From assembly GCA_012934845.2 (NCBI GenBank), contig WNNJ02003347.1:1-64000 (forward strand): DNA of 64,000 nt, in the 5' to 3' direction. The notes under the pieces are model-generated. The model did no database searches. It saw nothing but the letters and a program-made list of their open reading frames with translations, and was not told the origin of the DNA. Position numbers and translations under genes: made by a program. How positions within the stretch are numbered: the stretch's first letter is position 1; each line of letters opens with the position of its first letter. Shown here one piece after another: positions 45,246 to 55,995 of the stretch. Source of the stretch: Pomphorhynchus laevis (taxonomy: Eukaryota > Acanthocephala > Palaeacanthocephala > Echinorhynchida > Pomphorhynchidae).

Positions 45246-48232
45246 TTCACCAAACTAATTAATAGTGCAAAAGTTTATTCTGCGGCGAGTATTACGTTTA
45301 AATGAAAGAAAATACCTCTCAAGCAAATACTTAATTATTCAATAAATTTCCTCAAATGGAAATACTATTGTTTGTGGAATCATTTGATATCAGGGCGTCA
45401 GCACCACGAAATAAATTCAACAGTGAAATTGTCGCAAATGACAAAGTCACCGTTTCGAGCTAGTTGGCTCTCATCAGTAGCTTGTACTCCCCACAACTGG
45501 ATTGAAGTTGGGAGAAAAGCTATACGGTGATTTGAAACAACAAAGGCTCCTTGTTCCCTTGCAAAGACTGGGGTTTGCAACTGCAAATATTTACCCGTCT
45601 GCATTAAGCGCTGGAGAACCAAGCGCGTTGTGCTACAAAGATACACACCAGTCGGCTACTGGATAGGACAATGTAGCACTACGATGCACTGCTGCTATGC
45701 ATCACTATCAATAAATTTTCTCAAATGGAAATTAATTATTCGAGAAAAATTTAAATGGCAAACACATGTCGGAGCTATCAAAGCTTTCAATTTCTGGTGC
45801 AAATTCAACAATTTTCAAGCAGAAAAAGAGGTAAGTTTGGGATCTTCTCCAACGAATCGTCCTAAACAAAAAGTTAGTAACGTTTTGTGTACTTCAAGTG
45901 ATGGGGATGTACTTCCCCCATTCCTAAAATGAAAAATATGATTTTTATAAAAACAACTAGACCTATTGAGAAAGAACAATTGTATAACACGTTTTTGAGA
46001 GATTTCGTGATCAGATACAAAAGCAGAGTACTATTCAAAACAGTCAAGTTATTTCCCGGCGAGGTGAAAGTTTCCTTCGTAACCCCTGACCTCGTAACGA
46101 AATATACTGATTATTTCTCTGAGAACTTAAGAGAGTTTGGTGAAATTAATATAAAGCCCATAATGGCTTCACTAAAAATCACAAATCTACCCTACTCTCT
46201 TGAAGAAGAGGACAAGAAAGCCCTTATGGACAAATTTCAGATTTCTAATATGAGGCAAAACCTGGGTAAGGATAGGAACCCTATCCATGTAAGCTTTTGT
46301 TCCGCGCCTGTGGAAACAGCGGAAATTCTGTCGACAATATCGTCCACCCATTTATGGGTTTTAACTTACGTTTTTCAGTTGTTGATATTAAAGAATGTAC
46401 ATACCCCTACTGCAGCCGGTGTCATAAATGGGGGCACTGGTCCTCCAGCTGTTGTGGGACGCCCACATGTGGTGTGTATGGGTCAGCTACATACACTTCC
46501 CTCTCTTCAAATTACCGTTGCAAGACCCCCATCCAGTACCAACTGCAAGGGGTGCCATTTTGCATGGCGCAGCATCTGCCTGAAATTTAAAAACTATAGA
46601 GGCCTCTTCCTCCGGCCGTCTAAATCGTCTACTTCGTTTTCAAGTATTGACGCTCCACCGGGCATGGACGACGGAAAAATATCAAGAATGGTTAACTTGA
46701 AAATTAAAGCGTCTCACAATAAGTTAGAGAACCTCATTATCATGGCAGTTGGTGCCGTAAACAGGAATTCATCTATTCCTGCTGCTTCCGTGATCCCTGA
46801 ATCAAAGAAAAGGAGGCTTCGGCCCATGCCATTCCTCCAATCAAGATTGGGAAGCGTCTCACACGCAAAAGTCGGGGAAATGAAGACATTGCCCGGGGCA
46901 AATACCGACCCTGGATGGAGCTAGTGGTAGTGGGGCAACCCTCATGCACCTAGCTCTATCTAGGTAGGCAATCCCCCATCCAACTAATCCATCACAATGC
47001 AGAGTACTCGTGAGCCTTTTTCACTGAATATCCTTAAGTGGAATTCGGGAGGTGCTTCTGCCCTTTGACTTTTATCTGGTAGAGATGCAGCTGTTAATGT
47101 CCTTTAGGAGACGCGGTCTATCCGTCTCCCCAGGACATTACTCGATATTCCAAAGCACATCTATTCCCACTATACTCCGTACATAACCCCACCTCATTCA
47201 TCCATCTCAAGGACTCTTGACCTCAGTTAAGTGTTCCTTAAAATCCTTCCTCCATAAAACTACTCTTGTCCAGCCATGTCTTGTTTAGTAGTTACACTCT
47301 ATAGAAACGGTAAACGCATCAGTCTAGCCAATGTCTACATCCGTCCAGGGGAGATTCACAAGAACCGTGACCTCCTGTATAATATTATCAACAGCGATTA
47401 TGACATGATACTTGAGGATTTAACGACAGAACTGGTCATTAGATCAAAGCAGCACTTCACAGAGCTAGGAACGGTTATCTTATTCACAACCCCCCGTCAC
47501 CTACCTTTCATTGCACATAAACAAATTCCATCCTCGACATTTTACTGTTTCACTCGAGGTGGTTGTTAAAACCCTTCTGCAATGAGCAGTCGCGCCAGCA
47601 ATTGTCCATCTCTCATGACCTAATTCGTTGGAGAATTGAGGAAGATATGTTGCTTCGAAGGAGGTTTCACTGTGATCCGATCAGAGTGGCATTCTTTCAA
47701 GCGGCTATCCAACTCTTTCCCAGAATATGAAATGAGAGTCTGACCGAATTTAATACCTACCTCTTTTCGCAAGCTACCGCGATTTTATCGAATACCATAT
47801 AGGTCGTATATACAATCTCACTCCGACGAAACTCAAGGTCCTAGAGAAAATTGCTTAACCTCCCTAATCTCTCTGTTTTCGCCTGATAGGCTCTCTCGAA
47901 TGAATACTGGAGCACTAGATATAGGTTTCAGCTGAGTAGGGATAGGACGAGTATTGCTCGCCTTAATCCTTCTCAGTATTTCCTTTTGGAAGATTTTCAA
48001 CAAGGAGAAGCTTGTTTGTTGGAAGGAAAGAGCATTGGGTTGGATAGGGAATGTAGGCCTTTATAAAGTCTTGGAGAAGTCACTAGCCATACACAACTAT
48101 GGAGCCACTCAATCACCTCAACCAATCCCGCCTTGGTGTAACTTCAGGAGTAGGGATCTATCTGTTACGGATATCCTTAACTCCTGGGGTCCACTCACGG
48201 GCACCTCAAAATCCGTCGCTCAACTTTAACAA
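45246..48232 (+). mobile_element. LINE D copy 4, cut by a Naiad insertion
   Basis: Head-to-head with copy 3. Contains a 5' UTR-like region (45246-45928), ORF1 (45929-46924), EN (46997-47640, with stops) and the linker up to 48232, where it ends abruptly after PLTGTSKSVAQL and Naiad coding sequence begins. The remainder of the RT is not found downstream of the Naiad copy. Confidence 0.8.
45929..46924 (+). pseudogene. LINE D4 ORF1 with CCHC zinc knuckle, frameshifted
   Basis: 331 codons open. The N-terminal part (LFPGEVKVSFVTPDLVTKY; MASLKITNLPYSLEEEDK) looks like an ORF1 with strand-rich RNA-binding elements. Between about 46290 and 46550 the true frame is +1, where a zinc knuckle CSRCHKWGHWSSSC (C-x2-C-x4-H-x4-C, 46411-46452) and further Cys residues appear. 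The original frame then resumes, ending in a C-terminal part that matches copy 3 (KISRMVNLKIKASHNKLEN). This gag-like protein packages element RNA. Two compensating shifts leave a long but altered frame. Confidence 0.72.
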
Positions 48233-48242
48233 ATATTTAACA

Positions 48243-48680
48243 ATGTTAAACAAATATTTAACAAAAAACAAATGTTTTTCATTAAATATTAATAATAATT
48301 GTAACTGCAATACCGCAGGTGTAGTGTATCTAATACAATGTACATGTGGATTGCAATATATAGGAAAAACATAAAATGCTAAAAAGTAGGTTTAGGCAAC
48401 ACATATATAATATACAGCATAATAGTCAAACTATATTTCATAAACATATGATATTAATAGGGCATGATATTAAAAACTGTAAATTATTTATTTTAGAACA
48501 TATTATTGAAGAAAACATATCAATATCAAATCAAAAACTATTAGAAAAAGAAAATTTTTGGATTAAAACGCTTCATTCCATATACCCATTAGGATTGAAT
48601 GACGTGGTACAAGGAATTGGCAGAAGTAGTATGATACATAATAAACAACTATATTATAATAATCCGGTTAAACGCTAACC
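48243..48680 (+). pseudogene. Naiad GIY-YIG endonuclease, frameshifted
   Basis: First part: NNCNCNTAGVVYLIQCTCGL followed by QYIGKT, with the G-V-Y ... Y-I-G signature and flanking Cys pairs. A stop/shift at 48372-48376, then SRFRQHIYNIQHNS (catalytic Arg region), FHKHMILIGHDIKNCKL (His pair), and LLEKENFWIKTL (the Glu that binds metal), ending GLNDVVQGIGR. It would nick DNA to prime reverse transcription. A second frame change near 48690 separates it from the linker. Confidence 0.82.
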
Positions 48681-48688
48681 AAGAAGTC

Positions 48689-49417
48689 ATGGTGATAAAA
48701 GGAATAGGAAAAAATAGAGTTAAAAATATTAAAAAAGATATGTATATAAATGAACAATTAGAAATATTAAAACAACTTTTAAGAGATAATAAGCTAAAAG
48801 ATCTTTATGTAAATATAAGAAGTTTTTCTAAAGATATCATATGTTCAATAAATCAAAAATTAATTAACGACTATGATAGGCTAAGTTGTATAATAGACAG
48901 TTATTGTAATACAAAATACTATAATCGTACAATAAATGTAAATAATAACAATAGAAAATATACATTAACCATAAACTTCATTAATAAATGTATAGATAAC
49001 ATAAATATAGCCGGACTTTTAAATAATTCTAAAAGTAAAGAAATAATAGGGTCAGATTTAAGTAAATATATTCCTAAAATAAGGTATAAACTCCTACCAC
49101 CATTAGGATGAAAAATCTGTAATTATAATAAAGAATTGAAATCAATATGTAACGATAATATTAGAAACATAATGGAAACAGAATGCAATTGTAAAAGTCT
49201 TAGTTTTGATAAAATAAATGAACATATATGTACCCATAATCTAGAATTAATTGAAAATTGTGAATTAAGAAAGCTGCTATCAAAAGGGTATAAATTTAGA
49301 TTAAATAATAACAACGACAAAAATAAAATTTACAATTTGTTATATAATAACTTAAATGCTTACTTTGGTAAGCTGATTAATAGTGAAAGCTCGAATATAT
49401 CTAAGATAAACATTTGA
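48689..49417 (+). pseudogene. Naiad N5 linker and CxC domain
   Basis: The linker frame (MVIKGIGKNRVKNIKKDMYI to KYIPKIRYKLLPPLG) ends at TGA 49109-49111 and continues in register into KICNYNKELKSIC and METECNCKSLSFDKINEHIC. Copy N3 has CGA at the same place, so the TGA is a simple C-to-T change. The CxC pair is intact. The frame ends at 49417 where unrelated DNA is joined. Confidence 0.78.
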
Positions 49418-49489
49418 CGTCGAGGTTTCTACGGACACTTCGAATGTCACGGAGGATGAGGAAGCATGAACTAATCTTGCTACTATAGT

Positions 49490-50322
49490 ACATTGGAATC
49501 CAAAATTACGTAAAAATCCAATAAAACCTAGGTTCATATGTAGTGCGTTTAAATGTACATTAAAACCACTTTCTGTCTATATGGATAAAATACTTAACGT
49601 AATTAAAGCACACTTCAAAAAATATTGTAAGGTAATCGAAATTAATACTGGTATAAAACACTATCTTCAGTATTAATTCTACAAAAGAATTTTTAGAACA
49701 GACAAAAGGAATAAATTTTCAAAATATAAATACATACGATTTTAGTACGCTTTATACAAATCTAGATTTAGTAGATATTAAAGAAGCGTTAGTAAAATTA
49801 ATTAATCTTATATTCGGAAAAAGATATACATATATATGTTATAATAACTATAACGCATATCTAACAAAAATTAAACCATCAAGTAAATATAAATATATGG
49901 ATAAAATTGAATTAATAGAATCCTTAAATATTTTGATAAACCAAAATTATTTAAAAGTAGGGACATCTATATTTAGACAAATAAAAGGTGTTCCAATGGG
50001 AGGTAATTGTAGCCCAATTATAGCTGACTTATTTTTAAGCTTTATAGAATATGAATTCGTTCATAACTGTTTAGAAAATAAATATAAATTAAATAAAGAT
50101 ATGGTATATATGTTTCGATATATTGATGATATATGTGTATTTAATTCTAGCAATTTTTATTCAATTAGTGAACAAATTTATCCAGGCAGCCTTATTCTTA
50201 ATAACACTAATATTGATGATAAAGGTGTATATCTAGATATGAACATTAAATTAACATTAACTAAAACTACTATTAATTTTTATCGTAAAGATGACATATT
50301 TAAATTTACAAGATACACATAG
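49490..50322 (+). pseudogene. Naiad N5 reverse transcriptase, truncated
   Basis: Starts HWNPKLRKNPIKPRFICSAF. A frameshift near 49663 breaks the fingers. From 49897 it is open (GVPMGGNCSPIIADLF; MFRYIDDICVF) and stops at 50322 after FKFTRYT, where about 330 bp of C-terminal coding sequence present in N1 is missing and 3' UTR follows directly. It is more diverged from N1 and N3 than they are from each other. Confidence 0.8.
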
Positions 50323-50600
50323 ATAGTTTTATCAGAGGAAATACGTCCTTAACATGTATTTGATCTCGCTGTTATTTTGGATAGAGGAGTTAGGGGCCGA
50401 AACCTGATAGCATAGCAGTTCCTCCTGATGACCTCTAATCCTTATTCTGATACATAGTTTGTTATCATTCATCTTGGTATAAATTATATAAAATCTTATA
50501 ACAATTATTTATTATTAATTAATTATTAATTATTTAACTATTTAACTTTTATTTTGCATTTTAATTTGCGATTTAAAATACGTAGAATAGTTAGCTTATT

Positions 50601-51165
50601 AAATACAGATTATTCTTCTAATGATAGTATTAAGAGATAAATAATAGGATAAATTACACTAAACCCTATCTCCTTAATTTATTCAATACTGCCAATAGTG
50701 ATGCTTTTATTTACCAACCCTGTTCCTCACCTCTACACAAGATATAATCTCATCACATTGATGAGATTATTTGGTCAGATTTTAACTTGAATGTATATGA
50801 TTGTAATGCACGTAACCTCTCTTCATCCACGAGTATGCACTGTTTGATTTAAGTTTATTATATTGATCTGTCTTTTGGTTCACATTGTTTTATGCTGAAC
50901 TTATTTGTCTTGGTTAATTGTGGCTCTATTCTCCTGATAGCCTGATGTAAATGTTGTCTGCTTTAAAAAAATTAGTTTAATGAACGGTGTGGAGTGTCTT
51001 TGTGTGCATGTAAACAATAGGCATTTAACTTTATTTCCTTATGTTAAGTGTTTCGAGGATACACAACAAACTGTAATTAAGCATTTGCAGCATTAACGCC
51101 TGCTAGATTAACGCCTGCATGAGTCAAACACAACGATCAGCAAAAATCATATTAGAACATCATTC
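50601..51165. other. Spacer, nothing recognised
   Basis: No supported feature. Confidence 0.4.
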
Positions 51166-51323
51166 AGACGATTTATCGAAAGCAGCGAAGACTGGAGCAA
51201 TTATTATGAGCAACTCAAACATCATTTTACTGCTCAACGATTTAAGGAAATCAACCACATAAAAGAACTATTTCTTTTATGAATTGGACTAGATGGGTAT
51301 CAATTAATTAACATTTAGACCAG
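51166..51323. repeat. 158-bp dispersed repeat R, copy 2
   Basis: Gap-free near-identical match to 27047-27204, same orientation. Flanks differ completely, so the repeat has sharp ends and behaves like a small mobile or captured unit. Confidence 0.8.
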
Positions 51324-51489
51324 AACATCGTGTAAATGTTGTTCTTACAGCTAGTTCAATTTGTGATTCAACATTATGCCAAAGTTACGCAAGTGGTTGC
51401 ATCCCGCTTGATTTCTAATGATTTACATGCTGAATGATTACTAAGACTGAAATCAAAAGCAAAACGTTGAAAATTCCACAACGATGCTA

Positions 51490-51720
51490 TCGAACCGGAA
51501 AGAAATACTATCGATACAAATATGCGATCATATAAAAATCAAGGCGTCACATGAGTTTGTTCGCAACACTGCTCTTAAGATAAAAGATCCAAGCATTGAA
51601 GATATTGTCAATATTTGTGATACATACGACAAACTTTAATGCAAGCATATGATAAATTTAAAATACGATAAAAGTGAACCAGAACAAATTTATTGACCTC
51701 CTTAAACTTACAGTTGAAAC
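51490..51720 (+). pseudogene. Possible Ty3/Gypsy gag remnant
   Basis: The frame SHEFVRNTALKIKDPSIEDIVN then ICDTYDKL resembles the helical end of a Gypsy-type capsid region (E-F-V/I ... A-x-x-I-x-D-P-x-x-x-D-I). Stops follow. It could be the gag of the plus-strand Gypsy element whose pol lies at 52757 onward. Between them, 51724-52408 holds nothing I can assign. Confidence 0.3.
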
Positions 51721-52408
51721 ATTATATACCATTGGAAATTGTAAGGTAAAAGTGAAAACGGAGCAAAATTAACGTGATGTGGGTTAGTTGCTGATGTGTA
51801 TGGGAGACCTTTATATTGACGGTCACAATTAAAGCTTTTAATATCAAATTGCAAGAATCGGATATGTTATAACAAAAGATGATATCATTTAATTTACTTT
51901 AGCACGGGCAGATGGCAATGCATGTGAATCTACTCATTTTGGCACTGCTGGATAGCTACAATTATGCTTTTCAACAGCAGACTTCTACACTTAATTCAGT
52001 GTAGAACTGAATACCACTCGACAAAGTCACTAGTTGCCAAGTATTATCCTTCGCTATGATAGGTGTAATTAATAATAAATCAACATAACAAGTTAGTCGA
52101 GGTATTTTGGAACCGATTACACAGCCATAGAAGTCGTCAAATAAGCGGCGCCCATCTGTATCACCAACAAACATGATGGTTCTTAAGAATATGTAATAAC
52201 TTCAGAGGAACAATAAATCCGTATTTTCGACTTGGCACGGATATATTTCCCACATTTAAGACGCAAGCGCGAAAATTACGAGTGGAGCACAATATTCGAC
52301 ATTAGATCTTATATACGCTTCCTACAGCTCGGCTTTGTGGTAATTCAAGAATATACTAAACAATATCAATACAAGTTGCTGGTTATTTGGATGGCAAAAT
52401 TATTACTT

Positions 52409-52755
52409 AAATCCATATGCTCATCGATATCCCTTTCCTCACCACCTTGTTTAATTCGTCCATTCGCAGTCATATATTCACTTCACACTGGAAATCCGCC
52501 ATGATAGTTTACAACGACCTACTCATTTCTCGTGACAAGGCTCTATATAGTGTTCTCATCTCCCTCGACCTCTCCTCCGCCTTTGACATCGTTGACCACT
52601 CTATCCTCCTTTATCCCCTTAGTTATGATTACAGCTTTTCTTCCTCCTTCGTAGCATGGCTTACCTCATATCTATCCGACCGCCCTTTTCGCGTCTGTTC
52701 AAATTCATCATCCTCTCCTCCCATCCCTATTTTCTGCGGGGTCCCACAAGGTTAA
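52409..52755 (+). repeat. L2/CR1-like LINE fragment, family A copy 3
   Basis: RT fingers to palm: LLLKSICSS, LTTLFNSSIRSHIFTSHWKS, a jump, then VLISLDLSSAFDIVDHSILL (motif A), LSDRPFRVCS and FCGVPQG. An internal deletion joins fingers to motif A. About 345 bp, plus strand, no ends visible; it directly precedes Gypsy RT sequence. Confidence 0.75.
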
Positions 52756-52756
52756 G

Positions 52757-53123
52757 TAGTAAAAATACTATTTGGAACAGGACAAATGAGCATGAAAAGG
52801 CATTTGAAAATGTAAAAACGCATTGTTGCATTCTCGAATTCTAAAAATATGTAATGTCAATAAAATTTTTATTTATGTTATGTTATGATGCAAGCGAGAG
52901 GGGAGTGGATGCCGTTTTACTGGATCAATATCATAATGATATTCAATAACCGGTTATGTATGCATCAAGAATCTTAAAAATTATGGTCGAAACTACTCTC
53001 AGATTGAAAAAGAAAGCTTCACAAGTCTTTCTAGAGTTCAAGTACCACCAATATTTTGTTGGCCGAATATTTATTATACGAAGCGAATATCGTATATTAT
53101 AGTATGCATTTGTAACTAATCGA
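52757..53123 (+). pseudogene. Plus-strand Ty3/Gypsy pol, left part (RT end and RNase H)
   Basis: WNRTNEHEKAFENVKTHCCI is the end of a Ty3 RT. YDASERGVDAVLLDQYHND and YASRILKNYGRNYSQIEKES are the RNase H opening (catalytic Asp in Y-D-A-S). Stops and one frameshift (EFKYHQYFVGRIF in another frame). It is interrupted at 53123 by the minus-strand LTR element and resumes at 55996. Confidence 0.78.
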
Positions 53124-53231
53124 TGTGATAACCAAAGAGAATAAAATGGCTTTTATTCACGAATCTACAAATAGTAGTAGGTACTAAAAAGAGTTAGAAA
53201 TAAACAAGATAGTGATCAATGTGATACCACA
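53124..53231 (-). repeat. 3' LTR of the minus-strand Gypsy element
   Basis: 108 bp; in element orientation it begins TGTGGTATCACATTGATCAC and ends GGTTATCACA, with an AATAAA-type word inside (GTGAATAAAAGCC). Differs from the 5' LTR at only a few positions plus a two-base difference. Confidence 0.92.
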
Positions 53232-54280
53232 TTCATCCCATGTGATAATTTTGGAAGTAAGCTGGACTTCTTCGACTTATGGTACTTCGTCGATAGAATT
53301 CTTGATACAGGATGAAGGTTTGCATCGGGAATTGAAGTCTTCTTTGAGTTCACGTTATTATCGATATTGTCTGATACATCATATTTATTTCCATCGTTGT
53401 TATCTCCAGATAGCTGGTTAGTATCAAAACTGTCTAGACTGTCGTCGTCATCGGTCCTTAATGTTCCAGGATTACGAATATCCACATTGTTTGGATCCTT
53501 GTAAATGCAGGTTTCTGAAGGACAACGAGATAGATGCCGAGTTGATATATTCGCTTCCTTCCCAGATGGGAATTCAATATGCACAGTGTTAGGACTAGCG
53601 TTTATCAGTTTTGCTTTAAGCAATTTATCGTCATATTTATCCTGCTTGTAGAAGTTTACGAATACAGGACCGGGATTATATAGCCATTTGGGGAAGTTGA
53701 ATTTTGCTAGCGGACGTCTAGGGAAGTTAAAGATATGATCGTGGGGTATCGAACCGGTGGCGGTACATAATAGTCCTCGAAAAGACTGAAGACATTCAGT
53801 GAGAACAGTTTTCCAAGCATCAGCAGGACGATTGTAGTCTCAAAGCCGCAAAAGTATAGCGTTCCATAAAATGCCGTTGTAGCGCTCGATCTGTCCGTTA
53901 CCGACCGGATTGTACGGAGAAGAATGACTTGCTACGTACTAATACTGTTTAGATAATCTGTGAATTCTTTCGACATGAAGATGACCCGCGATTGGAATGT
54001 ACAAATTCAGGAGGGCCAAATATTGACACAATGCTGCGTAGACAATTAATCACTGTTTGTGTGGACATATCTCGGCATGCTAAAGCAAATGGATATCGAG
54101 AATATTCATCGATGACTGTCATCAAATGTTTCTTGCCTGATGAACTAGGCAATGGCCCTTTAAAGTCAAGTGACATCCTTTCGAAGGGTTTCGTAGCTCT
54201 GATGAGGGCGGTCTTTGGAGGCTTAAAGAAGTTCGGTTTCAACAAAGAAGATGTAACGCAATGAGAGACAACATATGAAC
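53216..54280 (-). pseudogene. Gypsy integrase, truncated and frameshifted
   Basis: Zinc-region remnant CVTSSLLKPNFFKPPKT, core RATKPFERMSLDFKGPLP (first catalytic Asp in L-D-F) and VIDEYSRYPFALAC. A disrupted middle (about 53945-53640, with LWNAILLRL) keeps the N-G-Q-x-E-R-x-N type region, and the C-terminal domain is 53623-53216 (LINASPNTVHIEFPSGKEAN; acidic D/N-rich tail). The tail runs into the 3' LTR. Confidence 0.78.
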
Positions 54281-54290
54281 GTCTTAGGAG

Positions 54291-54950
54291 CTATATAGGA
54301 GTTAATTCGATTGAATGAAATGGTACATTGGTATCGATCAAGTCGTCTATTCGGGGCATGGGGTAAGCGTCAAGTAAAGTAAATCTATTTACTGTCTGTG
54401 AATAATCTACAACCAGACGACGACGTCCTTCCCTGTTTGCAATAATAACTTGCGCGCGCCATGGTGATCGACCGTGCTCGATGATTCCCTCGGCCAACAT
54501 TCTTTTTAGTTCCAAAGCAATATAGCGATGATCTTCGATTTTACGTCGTCGAGACGGAATTGCTACAGGTTTCCAGTCTTTAAAATCGTCTGAAAATAAC
54601 GACGGTAAATTGATTTCCATGCTAGATAATTGTCCAATTGTCAATGTGTCTTGCTTATTATTTCCTCGAAGTCGAATGGAAATACTTGAATGTAAGCGCA
54701 AAAATGGATGACCAAGTATCAAATCACGACATAAGTGAGGCATGACGAAACATTGAACATCAGAATAGTTGCGATTACAGTAAGATATCGATATCACACA
54801 TCGTTCATCGCTTACAGATGTAAACGATGAATCAGTCATGGAAATCCTAACACAACAAGATTCTGTAGGAACACCTAATTTGCGAATTACTGAAGAATCG
54901 ACGAAATTGGAAGAGCTTTAAGTGTCGATAAGCGCATTCAGCTTTCGAGT
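54291..54950 (-). pseudogene. Gypsy protease end and RT start
   Basis: CRDLILGHPFLRLHSS is the C-terminal protease signature of Ty3 elements. KIEDHRYIALELKRMLAEGI and SPWRAQVIIANREGRRRLVV-DY, then LLDAYPMPRIDDLID, are the RT N-terminal motifs. The open frame ends at 54291 after HSIELTPI, just before where the catalytic motif would follow. Confidence 0.82.
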
Positions 54951-55082
54951 CCCAACACAAACTTGTACCGTCATGTCGTCTAGCTTTGAACCATCACTAT
55001 TCGCATTTTGACAAGAGATAATATTAAGTGATTCACCGTCGGACGTATATGTTCGAGTACTACGATTATATTTTTGCCGCGA

Positions 55083-55850
55083 TCAAAACATCTTAGCTCG
55101 ACAAACTTTCTCGTAGTGCCCACGTTTTGAGCGAAATAAACATTCAGCATCCCGGGCTTGACAAGTATCGCTGGTATGCATAGCTCTACCACAAAAGTAG
55201 CATTTTGTCTTGCTTATCTTTTTAACTAGAGCAATAGAATCCTCATTTTTTGATTTATCAGTATTTAGTTTAGAACTTTGGGTCTCTTTCATGGCATTTA
55301 CTGTTAATTTGGATGTGTGTCGATATTCGTTTGATTGAATTTGGGCTGCTTTAATTGTTCGATCGACTTGATATGCTTTCTATTTATCAATGCCATTGGT
55401 TTCGAGTATGCGCTGACGAATTTCATCTTACTGCAATCCGGTAATAAATCAATCGCAAGTGAGAATATCACGCAGCTCGTTAGCTTTCACATCCTTGAAA
55501 GTGCATTGACGAGCAAGCGTTTTAAGACGATCCACATAATTAGATATCGATTCATCGAAAGCTTGTCTGGCCGATCATAACAAGTGTCGTTTGTAAACCG
55601 AATTTGTAGCTTTTATGAATGATTTGTTGAGTAAATCCATTGTTGAGTTATAATTTGGACATACCTTAATCTTATCAAATAACTGAGCTGAAATTGATAT
55701 TTTCAGAAGATCAAGCATGTCATCTGCAGAATCGATTATGACACATTTAATGAAAGTTTCAAAACGATATCGCCAGTGGCGCCATTCGCGTTCTGCATCA
55801 GGACAGTCTGTGGTCAGTTTAAGTGTATCCGGCTTGAACAGAGATTCCAT
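55083..55850 (-). pseudogene. Gypsy gag (capsid-like and zinc knuckle), broken
   Basis: From ATG 55850: MESLFKPDTLKLTTDC, then EREWRHWRYRFETFIK (the W-x-x-W-x-x-R-F capsid signature of Ty3-type gag), and LLKISISAQLFDKI. Further on, in broken frames, the nucleocapsid region CYFCGRAMHTSDTCQARDAE with GHYEKVCRA gives a complete first knuckle; the second has lost its leading Cys pair (CLFRSKRGH). Stops occur between the two blocks. Confidence 0.78.
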
Positions 55851-55883
55851 CAATCACAATTCCAGATAATTCGTGAATAAAAT

Positions 55884-55990
55884 TCTGATAACCAAAGAGA
55901 ATAAAATGGCTTTTTTCACGAATCTACAAATAGTAGTAGGTACTAAATAAAGTCAGAAATAAACAAGATAGTGATCAATGTGATACCACA
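55884..55990 (-). repeat. 5' LTR of the minus-strand Gypsy element
   Basis: 107 bp; same TGTGGTATCACA start. The internal end reads GGTTATCAGA, one base different from the 3' LTR. The gag start codon lies only 34 bp inside it. I could not assign a primer-binding site with confidence. Confidence 0.92.
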
Positions 55991-55995
55991 ATCGA

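Larger units (their letters stand above)
48233..50600 (+). mobile_element. Naiad element, copy N5, permuted domain order visible
   Basis: The only copy here with the N-terminal GIY-YIG endonuclease (48243-48680), followed by the linker (48689-49111), CxC domain (49136-49417), a 70-bp foreign filler (49418-49490), the RT (49490-50322, truncated) and the 3' UTR with its structured segment. Order EN, CxC, RT is the Naiad/Chlamys permutation; canonical Penelope elements have EN last. It is inserted into LINE D4. The terminus ACGTAGAATAGTTAGCTTAT at 50576 is slightly eroded. Confidence 0.87.
53124..55990 (-). mobile_element. Ty3/Gypsy LTR retrotransposon with very short LTRs, internally deleted
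   Basis: Flanked by 107-108 bp LTRs and a 5-bp duplication ATCGA (53119-53123 and 55991-55995). The minus strand encodes gag (55850-55083), protease and RT start (54950-54291), and integrase (54280-53216). The RT catalytic palm, thumb and RNase H are missing, with the RT start joined to the integrase zinc region near 54270. At about 2.87 kb it is far shorter than a complete Gypsy element. It lies within the RNase H of a plus-strand Gypsy element. Confidence 0.9.

Noticed and set aside
49109-49111. In-frame TGA in the Naiad linker as a selenocysteine codon
   Set aside because: Some Naiads encode selenoproteins, but copy N3 has CGA (Arg) at the same place and no Cys is expected there; a CpG C-to-T change explains it.
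51971-52174. 67-codon minus-strand frame as a host exon
   Set aside because: Sequence looks non-random (CYVDLLLITPIIAKDNTWQL) but I recognise no family, splice sites or neighbours, so I do not call a gene.
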